Shown: positions 35,523-47,372 of the stretch, in pieces
Layout of the letters: every line of letters starts with the position of its first letter
Numbering within the stretch: position 1 is the stretch's first letter
Source: Paraphoma chrysanthemicola
Lineage: Eukaryota > Ascomycota > Dothideomycetes > Pleosporales > Phaeosphaeriaceae
Direction of reading: 5' to 3'
DNA: 64,000 nt
Assembly (NCBI GenBank): GCA_020744225.1
Contig: JAGMWG010000001.1
Span: 1,612,001 to 1,676,000, forward strand
The notes under the pieces: generated by a model
What the model was told of the DNA's origin: nothing
The model's input: only the letters and a program-made list of their open reading frames with translations
Databases searched by the model: none
Program-made: the position numbers and the translations under genes

Positions 35523-36794
35523 ATGCAGTCTACAAAGTTAGTGACCCGACGCTTTTGCTGCGGAGAAAGCTAACAGGAACTCAGAAAGGTCATTCGAACC
35601 TACTCGCGCCAAAAGCGCACTCTTTACGATGAAGAGCCGCCGACAAAACGACGACGCGTCGAACGTCGTTCAGAAGACCCAGCGACCAAGCCTTCGAGTA
35701 ATGTCATCTCACAAGAGCCAGTGAGGAGCATCGAGGCTTCTTGCGCATCCTCTGAACCGCCAACATCGAGTCCAAAGCTCTCGGCAGCAGTATGGTCAGA
35801 TGAAGCATCCCGGTCTAGTCCACCCTCGTCACCCATACCGAACAGCTCTCCTCCACCGATGCATAAGCGCAAACCCGCCTTCTCCTTTATGAGGAAACAA
35901 GTCAAGCAGATGCCTACCTCGAAGCACCCTCTTGCAGAAAGAAGCCACAATGCGCAAAACCCACCACGGCTCGCTCCTGCGAAGAAGATGCGTCTGGTAC
36001 AGATGCAGCTGGACCTTGCGAGCGAGACCCGAAAGGCCTGTAAAACATGCGGCATGGAGTATATACCGTCGAACGCTGAGGACGCCGCGCTACACCGAAA
36101 ATTTCATGCCATGAATGTTGGAGGAGTGGACTTCACCAAGGCAATTGTTGAGCGCATGCGGAAGCAGCAGGTGTGGAGCGGAGGCGATGGCAGCTTCATT
36201 GCAGTCATTGGCCGGAAGGATGCGCTTGCGCTACGGCATAGGACAAGTGACGTGCTGAAGGTTGTCAATACGGAGCTCGCGGCAGTCCCAATCTCGGACG
36301 AGGAGCTGTGGAGCCAGACAGGCGTGTCGCATGCAGATAGTGCAGACGTTTCGACGTCGAGCACGAAGGTCAATCTCAAGTCTGGGGCCAGGCCGCCACA
36401 AGTCGATCGATTCAAGGTCTACTTGTACATACGGGGCCAGAAGTGTATAGGCGTTTGTCTGGCGGAGCGAATAGGGGAGGCATACACCGTGCTAAGCCAA
36501 GAAGGCAGGATTGAGCAGACAGCCCAACTTCATCCCGACAACAAAAGTTCGTCAATCTCCATCGGCGAAGAAACTATCCCCGCTATACTTGGTATATCGC
36601 GGATATGGACATCGAACCAACATCGGAAACAATGCATCGCAACGAGCCTTCTCGACAGTGCGAGGTCCGACTTCCTCTACGGATTGACAATTGAGAAGGA
36701 CAAGGTTGCGTTCAGTCAGCCGACAGAGAGCGGAGGGAACCTGGCAAGGCGATGGTTCGGCTGTGACGCAGGATGGCATGTGTATATTGATTAA
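35523..36794 (+). CDS. ECO1: Sister-chromatid cohesion acetyltransferase Eco1
   Basis: A 14-bp first exon (35523-35536) joins 35585-36794 across a 48-bp intron, giving 407 residues. The spliced start yields the conserved RTYSRQKR near residue 9. A long low-complexity region follows, then the Eco1/ESCO C2H2 zinc finger (CKTCGMEY, then HRKFH). The C-terminal acetyltransferase domain has VDRFKVYLYIRGQKCIGVC and the acetyl-CoA motif ISRIWTSNQHRKQCIATSLLDSARSDFLYG-like block at the end. Eco1 acetylates the cohesin subunit Smc3 in S phase in the nucleus. The N-terminal disordered region is long compared with yeast, as usual in filamentous fungi. Confidence 0.9.
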
Positions 36795-37003
36795 CGTTAG
36801 ACTAGATACCCAGCTTACGCAACCATCTATCCGTTCCTGTCATCGAAGAAGTGTCGATACAAGAGTAGCTGATTTTAGAATCTTGGCAGAAACTAAATTA
36901 CGCGGCAGGTTGATATACATGTCAATAAATTTTCATGCATTTGTTAAGTCGATGTGACCTCGCAGGTGGTTTGCTATAAATTCGCCTAGATCGAGAAGGC
37001 ACG

Positions 37004-39208
37004 CTATAGCTTGCAACACAGATCCATCGATCGCCCAAATATCAGAGACGAGTATTTTGGATTTTGAGACTCCCATGCATCTTTGATCACCCTGCCAAGT
37101 GCTCTTCTAAACACGATTCCATCCTTTCTTTCCACCCACAAGACATTGTAATATTCATATAGCGGAGCTGACTTCGGCCGTTCTTGAAGGTTCCACTCGT
37201 CGAGGCCAGTCTCATTACATATCGGCGAGTTGGAGGCATGCCCACGAGAGATGGCAACCAATTCGCAAACTCGTTCTGGCTGGCCATGTTTGAAGAGGGT
37301 AATATCGGTAGCGTATTGCAGCCGCAGTATTCCAACCCAAGCCCCAGAAAGGCTACGGATGGAAATGCAAGGATGGTAGGTATCAGCAAGAGACCTATCG
37401 AAGAAGAAGAAGGCGATTTGGCACTTCCCGAACAAGAAACGTGTAGGGCTTCGTACCAACGGTTCATCCTCTGGGGAAGCGATAGGAATGGGATACCAGA
37501 ACTTTCTTTGTCGATCCAACTCATGAATGAAATAGTACGAGCCGCAACCAACAGGTATACCATGCTCCGTTGGGTCTGAGGCAATTTCTTTGGGACATAC
37601 TTGACGACTCCAACCAGCAGGCAACGACTTTTGCGAATTTTGCGATAGTGATTTGTATTTGTCCCAGTCGGAGCCAATACGCCGACTGCTACTAGGATTA
37701 GGTACGTCGGCAGTATACCATGTGGTTGTCGATAGGGTTGTTTGGGTTGTAATTGTTGAGACCCTACTTGCAAGGTACTCGCACCCCGGCTGCCAGCTCC
37801 ACGGGTCTATTTGACTGTCCCAACCGGCCCAAGACCAGCTTGGCAGAGCGCTTGTTGCTTGGTCAGTATCAGGCCGTCTTGAATGAGTCCTTCTGGAGCC
37901 GACGTTCCATGGTTGCCATAACAATGCGATGTCGAAAAAAAGCTCTGGAAGCCCAGAAACAAACCCTCCTACAAAGTTCCTACTGAGTGCCGAAGTCATT
38001 CCAGCACATGCCTGGAGGACGTCTTCCTTGTATGTAAAATGCAAATTACTCAGTTCTCGCACCAGTTCTGAGTAAGATTGGAGGCATGGATAGAACTTGG
38101 CGAAAGATGTCTGCCACACCCTCACATTCGATCGATCTAAACGATCTCCGAATACCAGATCTTCGTACCACCTCGAGCAAGAGCACTCCCAACGGACACT
38201 TTCTTTCTCAAAATATATTCGCCGTTTAGAGAATATTTGCTCTTGAAATGTCCACCCTCTTGAATAATAGGGCGCTGAGGAGTCACAATCAAGTGGAAAG
38301 ACATGTTCCACACAGTGATCACCGTCCCCGAATGGGATCACTTCTTGCTCTAATTTCCTAGGTTGGGTGATTCCTTTAAGACCACGGAGTCCGTATTGAC
38401 AATCTGCACCATCTGCCGCAACGAGAGTGATGGAAGCATGGGCATAGATGGCGCACATCTGATTTAGCTGGCCTTGTCTTGAGTCCTCGTCATCTTGAAT
38501 GATACACAGTGAATCAACCCACAGATATCGTTCGCCTAACATCGAGGTAATTCGTATCGCGTCTATGATGGTCGTCGGGATATGTTGGCTGATATGTTTA
38601 CGAGAAAGAGAATTTGGTAATTGGAGTTCCGGCAGCATGCTTTTCTCCGTCTTGAAAGATTCAACTCGACCCCAGACGTAGCTCAACGCAATGTAGCTAA
38701 CTCCTGGTGGAGCTGGTACCAGACAATTGATCCAAGTATCTACAAACAAGCTGGGCTTTGCGGGAGCGAGCCCTTGCATATATCGTGGAGCATCACACTC
38801 TCTACCATGATTCTGACGGCAACGCTCATACCAACATCGCAAAGTAGTGTGGTCGATCCAGTTCGCATCGAGAATTCGGCCTAGACCAACGTGATTTGGG
38901 ACGGTCTCATTCTTTACCAGCTCCAGCGGAGGAAACACAGAATCGTTCAAAAACACTCGCAGGTATGTCGTATTTTTCGGTTTCAGCAGTGATATCTCTT
39001 TCTTATTAAGGCCATCCTCACGCCAAGTGAGGCCGGTGAATTGAAAAAGAAAGGTGAAGTGTACTGAACAGCCAGACAAGGCTTGCTCGGTGCTGCCTAG
39101 CGTCACAAAACACTCGTCAGAGAGTGCAGTAGCGAATGCACGAGCTATTTGAAGGCAGACATAGCAAGGTACTCGCGATTCACCTGAGTCCCTTGATCGA
39201 TTTGGCAT
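37004..39208 (-). CDS. HET-domain protein 1
   Basis: The open frame begins upstream without an ATG. The first in-frame ATG is 39208, giving 734 residues; an upstream exon cannot be excluded. A CYVCLQ motif near the N-terminus is followed by a region with CWYERCRQNH. The HET domain follows: YIALSYVWG, then YLWVDSLCIIQDDE, QMCAIYAHASITLVAADG, and SRGWTFQEQIFSKR. HET proteins mediate heterokaryon incompatibility; the domain is TIR-like and can trigger cell death. The C-terminal half is variable with WSWAGWDS. A second HET gene lies on the same strand about 860 bp upstream, so the two may be an old tandem pair. No clear break seen. Confidence 0.82.
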   Translation of the reverse strand: MPNRSRDSGESRVPCYVCLQIARAFATALSDECFVTLGSTEQALSGCSVHFTFLFQFTGLTWREDGLNKKEISLLKPKNTTYLRVFLNDSVFPPLELVKNETVPNHVGLGRILDANWIDHTTLRCWYERCRQNHGRECDAPRYMQGLAPAKPSLFVDTWINCLVPAPPGVSYIALSYVWGRVESFKTEKSMLPELQLPNSLSRKHISQHIPTTIIDAIRITSMLGERYLWVDSLCIIQDDEDSRQGQLNQMCAIYAHASITLVAADGADCQYGLRGLKGITQPRKLEQEVIPFGDGDHCVEHVFPLDCDSSAPYYSRGWTFQEQIFSKRRIYFEKESVRWECSCSRWYEDLVFGDRLDRSNVRVWQTSFAKFYPCLQSYSELVRELSNLHFTYKEDVLQACAGMTSALSRNFVGGFVSGLPELFFDIALLWQPWNVGSRRTHSRRPDTDQATSALPSWSWAGWDSQIDPWSWQPGCEYLASRVSTITTQTTLSTTTWYTADVPNPSSSRRIGSDWDKYKSLSQNSQKSLPAGWSRQVCPKEIASDPTEHGIPVGCGSYYFIHELDRQRKFWYPIPIASPEDEPLVRSPTRFLFGKCQIAFFFFDRSLADTYHPCISIRSLSGAWVGILRLQYATDITLFKHGQPERVCELVAISRGHASNSPICNETGLDEWNLQERPKSAPLYEYYNVLWVERKDGIVFRRALGRVIKDAWESQNPKYSSLIFGRSMDLCCKL

Positions 39209-40065
39209 AATTGCAAGTCGAAATCGTAGAGAAGAATAGAACAGAACATGCCGCCCTGGCTTTCGGCGATCGATACGCTTCGTGCCCACACAAGCAGACG
39301 CGAGGATTTGTGACGTAAGGAACTGGAATTTGGTATCTGGCTTTCCAAAGGCATACCACAAGTGTGCGCCGTAGTAGGCTGAATGATACACGTTATATAG
39401 GTGTTGCCTAGCAGAAAGCACACTAGAGCAGATAGGGTAAGGCGTATAATGAGGGATGTCAGGTCAGTGCGGAGAACAAATTGTGAAGCTGCAAAACCCG
39501 GAAATCGATTCTGCAAGCCAGTGTAAGTGAACCGACAATCTTGAATGTTCTAGGTTGTCATAATGTTGAGCTGTTATGTTTACCTCGCAAGCTCCAGGCG
39601 CTCGAATCTGTCAGGCGACTGAGCCACATACTATCTATAGCCAAGCAATTAACATTATGTCAGCACGTCTGATTGACGCATCTGATACGGAAGTACCAGA
39701 TTGTGTGACGATCGCGCATAAACCAGTCTACAAACCAGTACTTACTGCTGGTCAGGATACTTGCGCGATTCTGTTGGATGCCCAGAAGAATGTAAAAGCT
39801 ATACACAAGTTGCGACTGACAGCAATAGTAGTTTTGGCCTGTGTCGTGTGAGGGTCGTTCTTATGATGAAGAGGGTGTCTTTGTGGGTCAATAGGATATG
39901 CGTCTACATTACTGTAATCTCAAATCAGGTGGGCATTTATAGACTCAGATTTGACCCTAGTATATATTTGAGTGGTTGAATGTACATCCTATAGTGCGTA
40001 CAGGCTCTGATGTTGCTGCTGCAACTGCGAGACGCAGTAGTGCACGGTTATTTCAGCCTGACTCC
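39209..40065. other. Intergenic between HET genes
   Basis: This holds the promoter of HET gene 1 and perhaps an untranslated or small coding exon. Frames with ATG at 39516 (minus) and 39576 (plus) have no recognisable domain. Confidence 0.4.
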
Positions 40066-42071
40066 CTATACTAGCTCTACGGTTTCCTTCTCGCAATCCT
40101 GGAACACTTCCATCCTTTGCCGCTTCGCACTTTTGTCCTCCCCGTCATTAAAAGGGCTCGCATACAAATGAAAAACCCCGAGTCTTGAGAATCGCTTTCT
40201 CAATCCAATTGGCTCTTCCACTTTCAGCACAAGTCCAACAATGTATTCAGGATAGTTAGGAGGTACGGCCTGCCGGGCGCAAAACTCAAGCAGATGAACC
40301 GTCCACTTGGCTTCATGATCTGGGAAATCGGAAGCCGCGGCATCTAGGATCGGTACACCCATCACGAAGCTTTCGTCTTCATCCGCTAGTACGATGCCTT
40401 GCTCTTCCTTGAAAGTTCCGCGTTTACACACTGCTCTTCTTAATGGGCCTTTGATTGTTATGACTGCACTCTTGACTGTACTATACGGTGCACCTTTGTC
40501 CTGTAATTCGACGTCATGTCCGAGTACCGTGGTGTGTTCAACATACCAAGGCCCTGGATGGAGATTCGTGTAGTGCATCGAGACTTTGGCATCAATCGCA
40601 GTCCACGACCATGAAGGGTGGCGAGCATCATCTGGGCGGCGGTCGTCCCCACAACCCGAAGGAACCACGCTCCAAAGCAGATTTCCCGGAAACTGTGAAG
40701 CCCAAAGACCCGCAATGTACGTGTTGTATTGATTAGAATCGAGTGATTCCAACTTGCTCGCAATTCCAGAAATTGCAATAGGCCGATCGGAAGGGACGCC
40801 AAGACTTCTTTGAGTATAACCAGCCACCAGATCATACCAGGACGCGATCTGCTCAATAGCTTTGTCGCCCGGATTCCTCTCGGGGTCCAGAGTCCAGCCG
40901 TCGACGTAGTCATGTCCTTTTGCCAAAGGACAAATGAACCGGAGTTGTCGCGATGCGTACTCCAAGACTCTTGTTGAGAGTAGTCTTTCCTGGAGTGTCC
41001 ACCCACGAGTATGTAAGGGCTCATGCCCGTATTGCGACGTGAATTTCCAGACCGCTGTTACCGTACCCGTGCGCCCATCGTCGGTTTGGAAAGCCAAATC
41101 AAAGGCTTCGCCATCGATTGATTCTCTCCGCGGTAACAGGAAGCCCTGTTCTGCGGCTGACGCACTGCCTGCAGCGATGGTAACGATGGCCTGACTGTAG
41201 ATAAGCGGCATTTGACTGATCTCGAAAGATTTATCCGCGTCATCGTCCTGAATGATGCATAGGCAATCGATCCATATGTATTTGTATCCAAGGTTTGCTG
41301 TCACTTTTATAGCATCTTGAAGCGTCCTTGGCAATGTGTCGTATGCGATGCCTTGCTGCTGCTCTTTGAGATTCGCTTTGGTCGTCTTTTGCGTTTGCTC
41401 TCCACCCCAACAGTAACTCAATGCGACATATGGAACAGGGTGTGTGAATTCAGAAGCTAATCTTACGTCATACGGAGCATTGAGATTCCTTAGCTCCAAG
41501 AGTCTAGACGGCATGAAACTCGACGCGGTTGGTTCAGGATGCTGATGTTCGTTGATGCACTCAGAAATCCAATTTCTGGCAAGCGTGTACGTCCTAGGAC
41601 TACTTGGAGATGCAGTTATCGGCCTGGTGAGAATCCACTCTGCAGCTGGATCGTCTATAACAGGTCAGTAATCATAGCATCATTTCATAAGGTACTTAAT
41701 CGTCACTTACCCTGCCTAGTGCAAAGATAGAATTCGGGTGCTGATCTAAGTGGAAAGACGCCATCAGGGGTCCGGAGGCGAAACGACAGAACCCACTGCG
41801 CATCCGTGTTGACGCAGGTTGCTTCAAGCCGAAGGCTGGCAAGGTTTTCCGAAGAGAAGTCGATTTCATTTTGCAACTGGGTGCGCAAGAGCTGCATTAG
41901 AGCACATCCATGAGTATGACCGCATTCTACCTGTGTGAGGTTGCAGCCTAGACTGATATGCTCGTCTATGGAATTGGATTCTTTCAAGGTATTGAGACGT
42001 AACTCTACAAAGAGCCATGAAGGAATCCGCAAAACGAGTTCTTCACAGTAGTTACAGGAGTGCGCTTTCAT
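40066..42071 (-). CDS. HET-domain protein 2
   Basis: Exons 42071-41711 and 41654-40066 encode 649 residues. Exon 1 opens with a Cys pair (HSCNYCEEL) and ends in FYLCTRQ. The splice continues into DDPAAEWILTRP, then ECINEH, the usual Cys/His-containing lead-in to a HET domain. The HET core is YVALSYCWGG, YIWIDCLCIIQDD, EISQMPLIYSQAIVTIAAG, and HTRGWTLQERLLSTRVL. The C-terminal region (HPSWSWTAID) resembles other HET proteins. The likely role is non-self recognition and regulated cell death, with trigger unknown. It shares strand and general plan with HET gene 1. Confidence 0.88.
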
Positions 42072-42692
42072 AACTGATTGTAATTATAATTTGGATTCCA
42101 TGAAAATAGATAAGAAGAAGAGTCTCAAGGTAAGCAAGATGATAGCAAGAAGAGAGAGTACGGGGCGCAGTTGAGCTGCGCCACCACTACCTGTAGTTGA
42201 TAACTTAACCTCAACAGAATAGGTGACTGCATTCCAAAGTAGCGGATCTCAATACCTGTAGTTTCGAACTCCAACGACAGCCTAATGCGCTGGCGGGGTC
42301 GCCAACTGGTTGCCGTTCAAGCCTGGGATGAGCTGCACAGCCGCAGCTTGTCCAGGCAGGCTACTGCTCGACTGAGGGACCTCAGGGGCGTTCTTGCTAT
42401 GGAGCAGCCACGGCATCTGTTTGGTCTGAAGCCTGCGTTTTAACGTAGCGCCATGACATGGTGCGGCGAGATGAGGTGTTCGCGCCAAGAATGCAGTGCG
42501 ATGGTGGGGTGCTGTTCGCTGGCACGGGCAAGGCTGACCCTCGCGGAAGTGCCCAAGCAATGTCCGTCGGCGCTCAAGTTCCCAACGCTCCGACGACCAT
42601 CAGCACCAGTGGTAGGCACAGCAGCTACTGCACACCGCTTCTTACGAGCTTCTTCCGTGTACATAGAACAATGCATTGTTTTTAACTCCAGC
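42072..42692. other. Divergent intergenic region
   Basis: This lies between HET gene 2 and the proline-rich protein gene, both starting outward. Overlapping open frames on both strands here are compositional and lack domains. Confidence 0.4.
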
Positions 42693-44686
42693 ATGTCATC
42701 CGGAAATCCATTCCGCGCATCCCTTTCATACAACCCCGCTGCCTCGTCGCCAGTTCCGCAGACTTCCTTTATCAGCGCCGACAGTAGCGTGCCTGAGGAG
42801 CCTGAGGATGGTCGCTCTGGTATACCCTGCCTTGTCTTCTTGCGTGTCTCGGAAGAACAGGCAGTAATCGTGTTACAGGGCTCGAGAGCGCCGGTGCGCC
42901 GCCGCTCAAGACAAAGAAACATGTCCGCATAGAATCAAACACGACCTTCATCCCTCCGCATCCGGCGTCTGACGAGGGGGACGATGCGCTCTTCGACCCT
43001 GTCGCCCAACAGCTTCACCAAGGCCGTAATGCAGCCTTTTCGCCCGCCGTACCGTCGACTAGCTTCTCCAATAGCACCATTACTCCTTCGACTGCGACTT
43101 CACAACCTGGTGCGATCGAGACGACCATGGCGGATGTCTGGTCAAGCCCAAGGAGAGACTACCAAGCGCCTCTATCCGCTACATCACCCGGCGGTATACC
43201 GGCGAACCCCTTCTCACGGACACTGGCGTCCATCGAACCGCAAGAGAGAGGCAGTGGAGATAGTCGGACGGCGACGGATAGAGTGGGGCCAGGCAACAAT
43301 CGGGCTTCACTTGACGTCGAAAGCTTCAAGAACCTGCTTATGACAGGCAAGCCAGGCCCGCGCCCATCCGGCCTGAGCGCGCAAACCACAGCTCCCCCGA
43401 CAGGTGTGACACAGTTCGAGAGCAGCAGCAGCACGGACACGTCCTCGATATCGCGGCAGTCGCTGTTCGAGCCCCCACAAGAAGCGCATGCGGAGTCGCC
43501 GCGAACATCATACGAGATGGCAGAGTCGGATGAGGACGAGAGCATGGGCCTGGTATCTGAAGTAAGGAAGGGGAAGAAGAAACCACCACCGGCACCAAAG
43601 CACCGCCATGGAAAGCCCGTCACGCCACGACAACCGCAGGTAGTGCCTTTTGAAAGCTTCTCGGCATCGGACTTTGCGCCCGCCCCTGTCACACGTTCCA
43701 GAGACAATTCTGATGTGAACAAGCCACTCCCACCGACGCCCGTCGTCTCTCCTCAACCTCTCCACATAAGCAGCCAGGATGCCTCACAACAGCAGCCGAC
43801 GCCACTCCAACCGCCATCAATTGAGTCGCTCGCTGTATCAGATGTCCCTCGAACTCAGAAGAAGACACCACCTCCTGTGCCGCTGGCTCGAAGACAGTCT
43901 CAGTTGCGGACGACCGTTACAGGGAATCGGTCACGAAGCAGTTCTTCCTTGACAATCTCCTCTCAACAGTCAGTGGACGCAATATCACCTCCCAGTCCAG
44001 CACCTAGCAATAAGGATCCCTTATCCGTTGCGAAAGCACCCCCGCCGCCACCGAAGTCAAGACATGGAGCCAGGCTCACTGAGATCAGTACGAGCAGCGC
44101 CAACTCGTCCAGCACAGAGCTTCCACAGCGTTCAAACTCGACAAGGACCGCAACACCTTCTCACGGTCCTTCCTCGTCACGGCGAAGCACCATCGAAGCT
44201 GAGCAGGCACATGGGTCAACTGATCTTCGCCGGACCTCATCAATAGCCTCAACCCGCAACAGCCAAAGAGTTGTCTCCAATGAAAGCAATAGCAGCCTCA
44301 ACATGCCACCGCCGCCACCACCTCCTCGCCGTCGCCAATCCACCCGCTCAAGTCTCGACCAGCAACGCCCAACTCTCCCTTCCTCATCACCCACCGAAAG
44401 CCGCCGCACAAGCACCGAACATCGCCGCACAAGCCTCGACAGCAAGCGCCGCACGAGCGTAGCTAGCGAGAGCTCTCTACGGCACGAGTACGCCCCATCA
44501 CCAGGAAAGGGAGGAAACGAACACGCACTGTACTCGCCGAACGAAGAGTCTGAGAACAAGCTTGGCGCTAGTACCGGCGCACCGTTGACAGAGACACGTA
44601 GCGATTCGAGTAATATACTAGATGACATGGAGAAGTTTCAGCGGGAGATTGAGGAGCTGAGGTTGAGGTATGATAAGGCGAAGTAG
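42693..44686 (+). CDS. Proline-rich, mostly disordered protein with SH3-ligand-like motifs
   Basis: Exons 42693-42819 and 42879-44686 encode 644 residues. Nearly the whole chain is rich in Ser, Pro, Thr and Arg. Many PxxP runs (KKPPPAPKHRHGKP, APPPPPKSRHG, polyproline near residue 550) look like SH3 or profilin ligands of actin-patch or polarity proteins. Short ordered islands (NPFSRTLASIE, DVESFKNLLMTGKPGP) look conserved. A C-terminal coiled coil (DDMEKFQREIEELRLRYDKAK) could allow dimerisation. A role in endocytosis, actin or septation is inference. No catalytic domain seen. Confidence 0.75.
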
Positions 44687-45007
44687 TGTTTTGTCTGAGG
44701 GATTGATACAATGTTGCTCGTGTAGGACGCCGCCTACTTCAGTGGGTTGGGCATTCTAGGTATATTCTTGTGTGCATGTGCCAATATCAAAGATGTTAGT
44801 CTTATTCTATCCTGCTCTGAACATGACATGGCAATGAGTCATCACACGCATATCATCCTCTTTCCTACCCTGACACTTTCTTAGCAAACCATATCTCATT
44901 CAAGAAATATGTTTACGACTCGACATACTAACATCCAGTCTTGTCTTCTCAAATTCATTTATCTTGCATCTATCTCATCCGCCTCCCTCCGCCCTATCAC
45001 GTATACA
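44687..45007. other. Intergenic
   Basis: The stretch holds the 3' flank of the proline-rich gene and the leader of the P-loop gene. An upstream in-frame ATG at 44909 would add 33 residues to the P-loop protein. Confidence 0.4.
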
Positions 45008-45689
45008 ATGTCCTTCGCACCAGCGCCGCTCGTATACATCAACGCTTTCCCTGGCACTGGGAAACTCACAATCGCCCGCGCCCTTGTCGCTCTCTTCTTC
45101 AATTCTCATAGCACGGCTACTCTCATCGATAACCACACTCTAATCGATCCTGTAGCTGCAAAGTTCCCTCGGCAACACCCCAGGTACACGGACGCAAGAA
45201 GGCAGGAGCGTGAGAAGGTGTTGAGAGCGTATATTGAGAACCCGGAAAGGGATGAGGAAGTTGTAATCATTACTGGTACGTTATTCGTCTTCCTTTTTCG
45301 ATGTGCTGATGGCATGCTTATTTGAGGAAGATTGTCGAGCTACTACACCAGCGGGTATAGCAATTGTACAGGAGTTCAAGGCCTCGGCGCAACGGGCTGG
45401 GCGTATGTTTGTGCCTGTTTGCTTAGTATGTGAAGAGGGCGAGAATATGCGGAGGTTGACGAGTGAAGAGCGAAAGGATGGTGGTACGACCAAGTTGATG
45501 GATGTTGAAGCTGCGGGGCAAATAAGAAATAATCACCAGATTTATCATTTTGGTCTACGCGAAGAATTGGTGCTTGATGTCACAAGCTTGTCGCCTGAAG
45601 AAGCAGCAGGGAATATCATGGAGAAGGCGAAGGTATTCATCGAGGCAGATCATGACGGCGAAGAGGGAGAGATTATCAAGAAGCCGTGA
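45008..45689 (+). CDS. Small P-loop kinase-like protein
   Basis: Exons 45008-45275 and 45331-45689 encode 208 residues. A Walker A motif lies at the start (FPGTGKLTIA, residues 14-23), followed by a helix and DNHTLID. A Walker-B-like strand VVIITD is completed by the splice. The C-terminal half has GRMFVPVCLVCEE and an ending rich in Glu/Asp. The fold resembles small shikimate- or gluconate-kinase-like ATPases found widely in fungi; substrate unknown. An ATG at 44909 is in frame, but MSFAPAPL gives the more usual start for such proteins. Confidence 0.75.
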
Positions 45690-45914
45690 CTACGTCACTT
45701 TTGTATTAGGCATTGTGAAGAGCTACACACATGCTAGTCATGCAAATAGCTGTTCAGCAATGTGTACATCCACCAAGAAGTCGACAAATGCTGCATGTGC
45801 TCTGAGATGCGCCATCCATTCATCCATGCCGACATGCCCTCAAGAGATCCATATGAGTTGCCAGTTTTATCCTGTGACGCGAATCACAGCGTGAGGTGAA
45901 GTGGATTGGTGAGT

Positions 45915-46491
45915 CTAGACGATGATAGCCATGGCGGCGATAAACGATCCGAGACCGACCAGAGGAGTGGCAATGGTAGCTCCAGCGGTCGAGACAGTGG
46001 CGGGGGCGGAAGATGAAGGCTTCCGGCCAGCGGCAGTTGAAGAAGGAGCCGGGGTAGTCTGCGAAGCAGAGCCAGAGGCAGAGTGAGACGGAGACTCAGG
46101 CGCGGACGAAGATGGGGCCACGCCAGTTGAAGAGGCAGGAGGCGCACCGCTGCTCAGAGGGGCAGTGGCCGAGGACTCAACAGACGAGGCAGGAGGTGCC
46201 GGTTCAGGGGCGGAGCTAGACGGCACCGGAGGAGCTGCACCTGAGGAGGCAGGAGGCGGTGCGTACGACGGGTGCTCATTGGAAGGAGTCGGCGTAGGCA
46301 AGCCGTGCGTAGCACACTCCGTGATGGTGGAGGTGACAGTCACGGTCACATCGGAGCCAGAGCAGGCGGCTGAGCATGTCAGCTATAAGCTACACAGTCA
46401 ATCGGCAAGCAAACTTACGCTCATGGCCATCGTGGGCGACGACAGCGCAGGCAACCGCCGCAATCGCGAGGAGCATCTTGAAGCCGAACAT
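45915..46491 (-). CDS. Ser/Pro-rich GPI-anchored-type wall protein A
   Basis: Exons 46491-46419 and 46369-45915 encode 175 residues. A signal peptide (MFGFKMLLAIAAVACAVVA) precedes a short ectodomain with TVTVTSTITEC, as in many fungal wall proteins. A Ser/Pro/Ala-rich low-complexity region and a C-terminal hydrophobic tail (VGLGSFIAAMAIIV) then follow, consistent with GPI attachment. The first exon is 73 bp ending in phase 1, the same as in the GPI-type gene on the opposite strand. Likely a cell-wall or surface mannoprotein. An acceptor at the CTCAG ending at 46370 is the only one that keeps the frame. Confidence 0.8.
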
Positions 46492-47372
46492 GGTGACAGC
46501 TGTGAGAAGAGTCGAGCTTGGAGATGAGGTAGAGCTGGTGTAAGATGTTGGAGTTGAATGGATGCAAATCGGAGGATGTGCGAGTGGCTGCTGTGTCGTG
46601 GAGAAGAAATGGAGGAGGTAGGGGGCGTGGTGTTTATATGCGCGACGGCCGTGAATCGGGATCACGCGTTTGCAGGCGGCGAAAATTCTCGCCAACAACC
46701 AGTCGCTGAGGTGATAAGACGCGATTGGAACGTTCTCGACTGCCGCGCGTATTGCAGGTGAAAGTGAGCGTGGGTTGTTGGACGGGAAATTGCGCTTTAT
46801 GTGCGGCGGGCAGGAGCACACCGTGTTACCGTCTGCCCACACAAAGCATCAGTGCCGTAACGCAAATGCAATCTGCCTATGGAGCCGTCGCCAGAAAGCG
46901 CTCAATGACTGTAACACCGTGATGGATAGGCCCACTGCGTTTACTTAGTTGTTGACCCAAGCCTGGATGTCTTCGCGACACTCAGATGGTGAATGTATGC
47001 GCACGTGATGTGGCAAACCCTCAACCCTTAGAAGCATTCGGCTGCCAGGGCCTTCCAAAAATCCCTCGATGACGTAGCCCTAAGTTCCCCATAGCGGAAC
47101 AGATTGAGTCAATCCGTGCTGCTCTTGCGTTTGTTTGTTGAGGGCCTGCAACGCGCCTTCCCGCTCTGCTGCCAGTTCGCGCTAAAGCTTGGCGCCTGCT
47201 ACCATCGATAAACACCGCGAGATTCATAACAGTTCCCTTCCCTCTCACATCCTCCTACGCTCGTTAGTCAGTCAACTCCGTTCTCAACTCGCAATTGGCC
47301 TCGCCACTTTGCTTCTTTGCCCCAAAGACACACTCTTTACTTCTCTCACATCACTGTCGACACTGTCTCAAT
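46492..47372. other. Divergent promoter of two GPI-type genes
   Basis: This 881-bp stretch separates two divergent surface-protein genes. A pyrimidine-rich leader precedes the right-hand gene (about 47226-47370). No repeat was recognised. Confidence 0.45.

Noticed and set aside
42440..42932. Overlapping frames of about 160 codons on both strands
   Set aside because: The plus frame only becomes meaningful from the ATG at 42693, which is exon 1 of the proline-rich gene; the rest is promoter.
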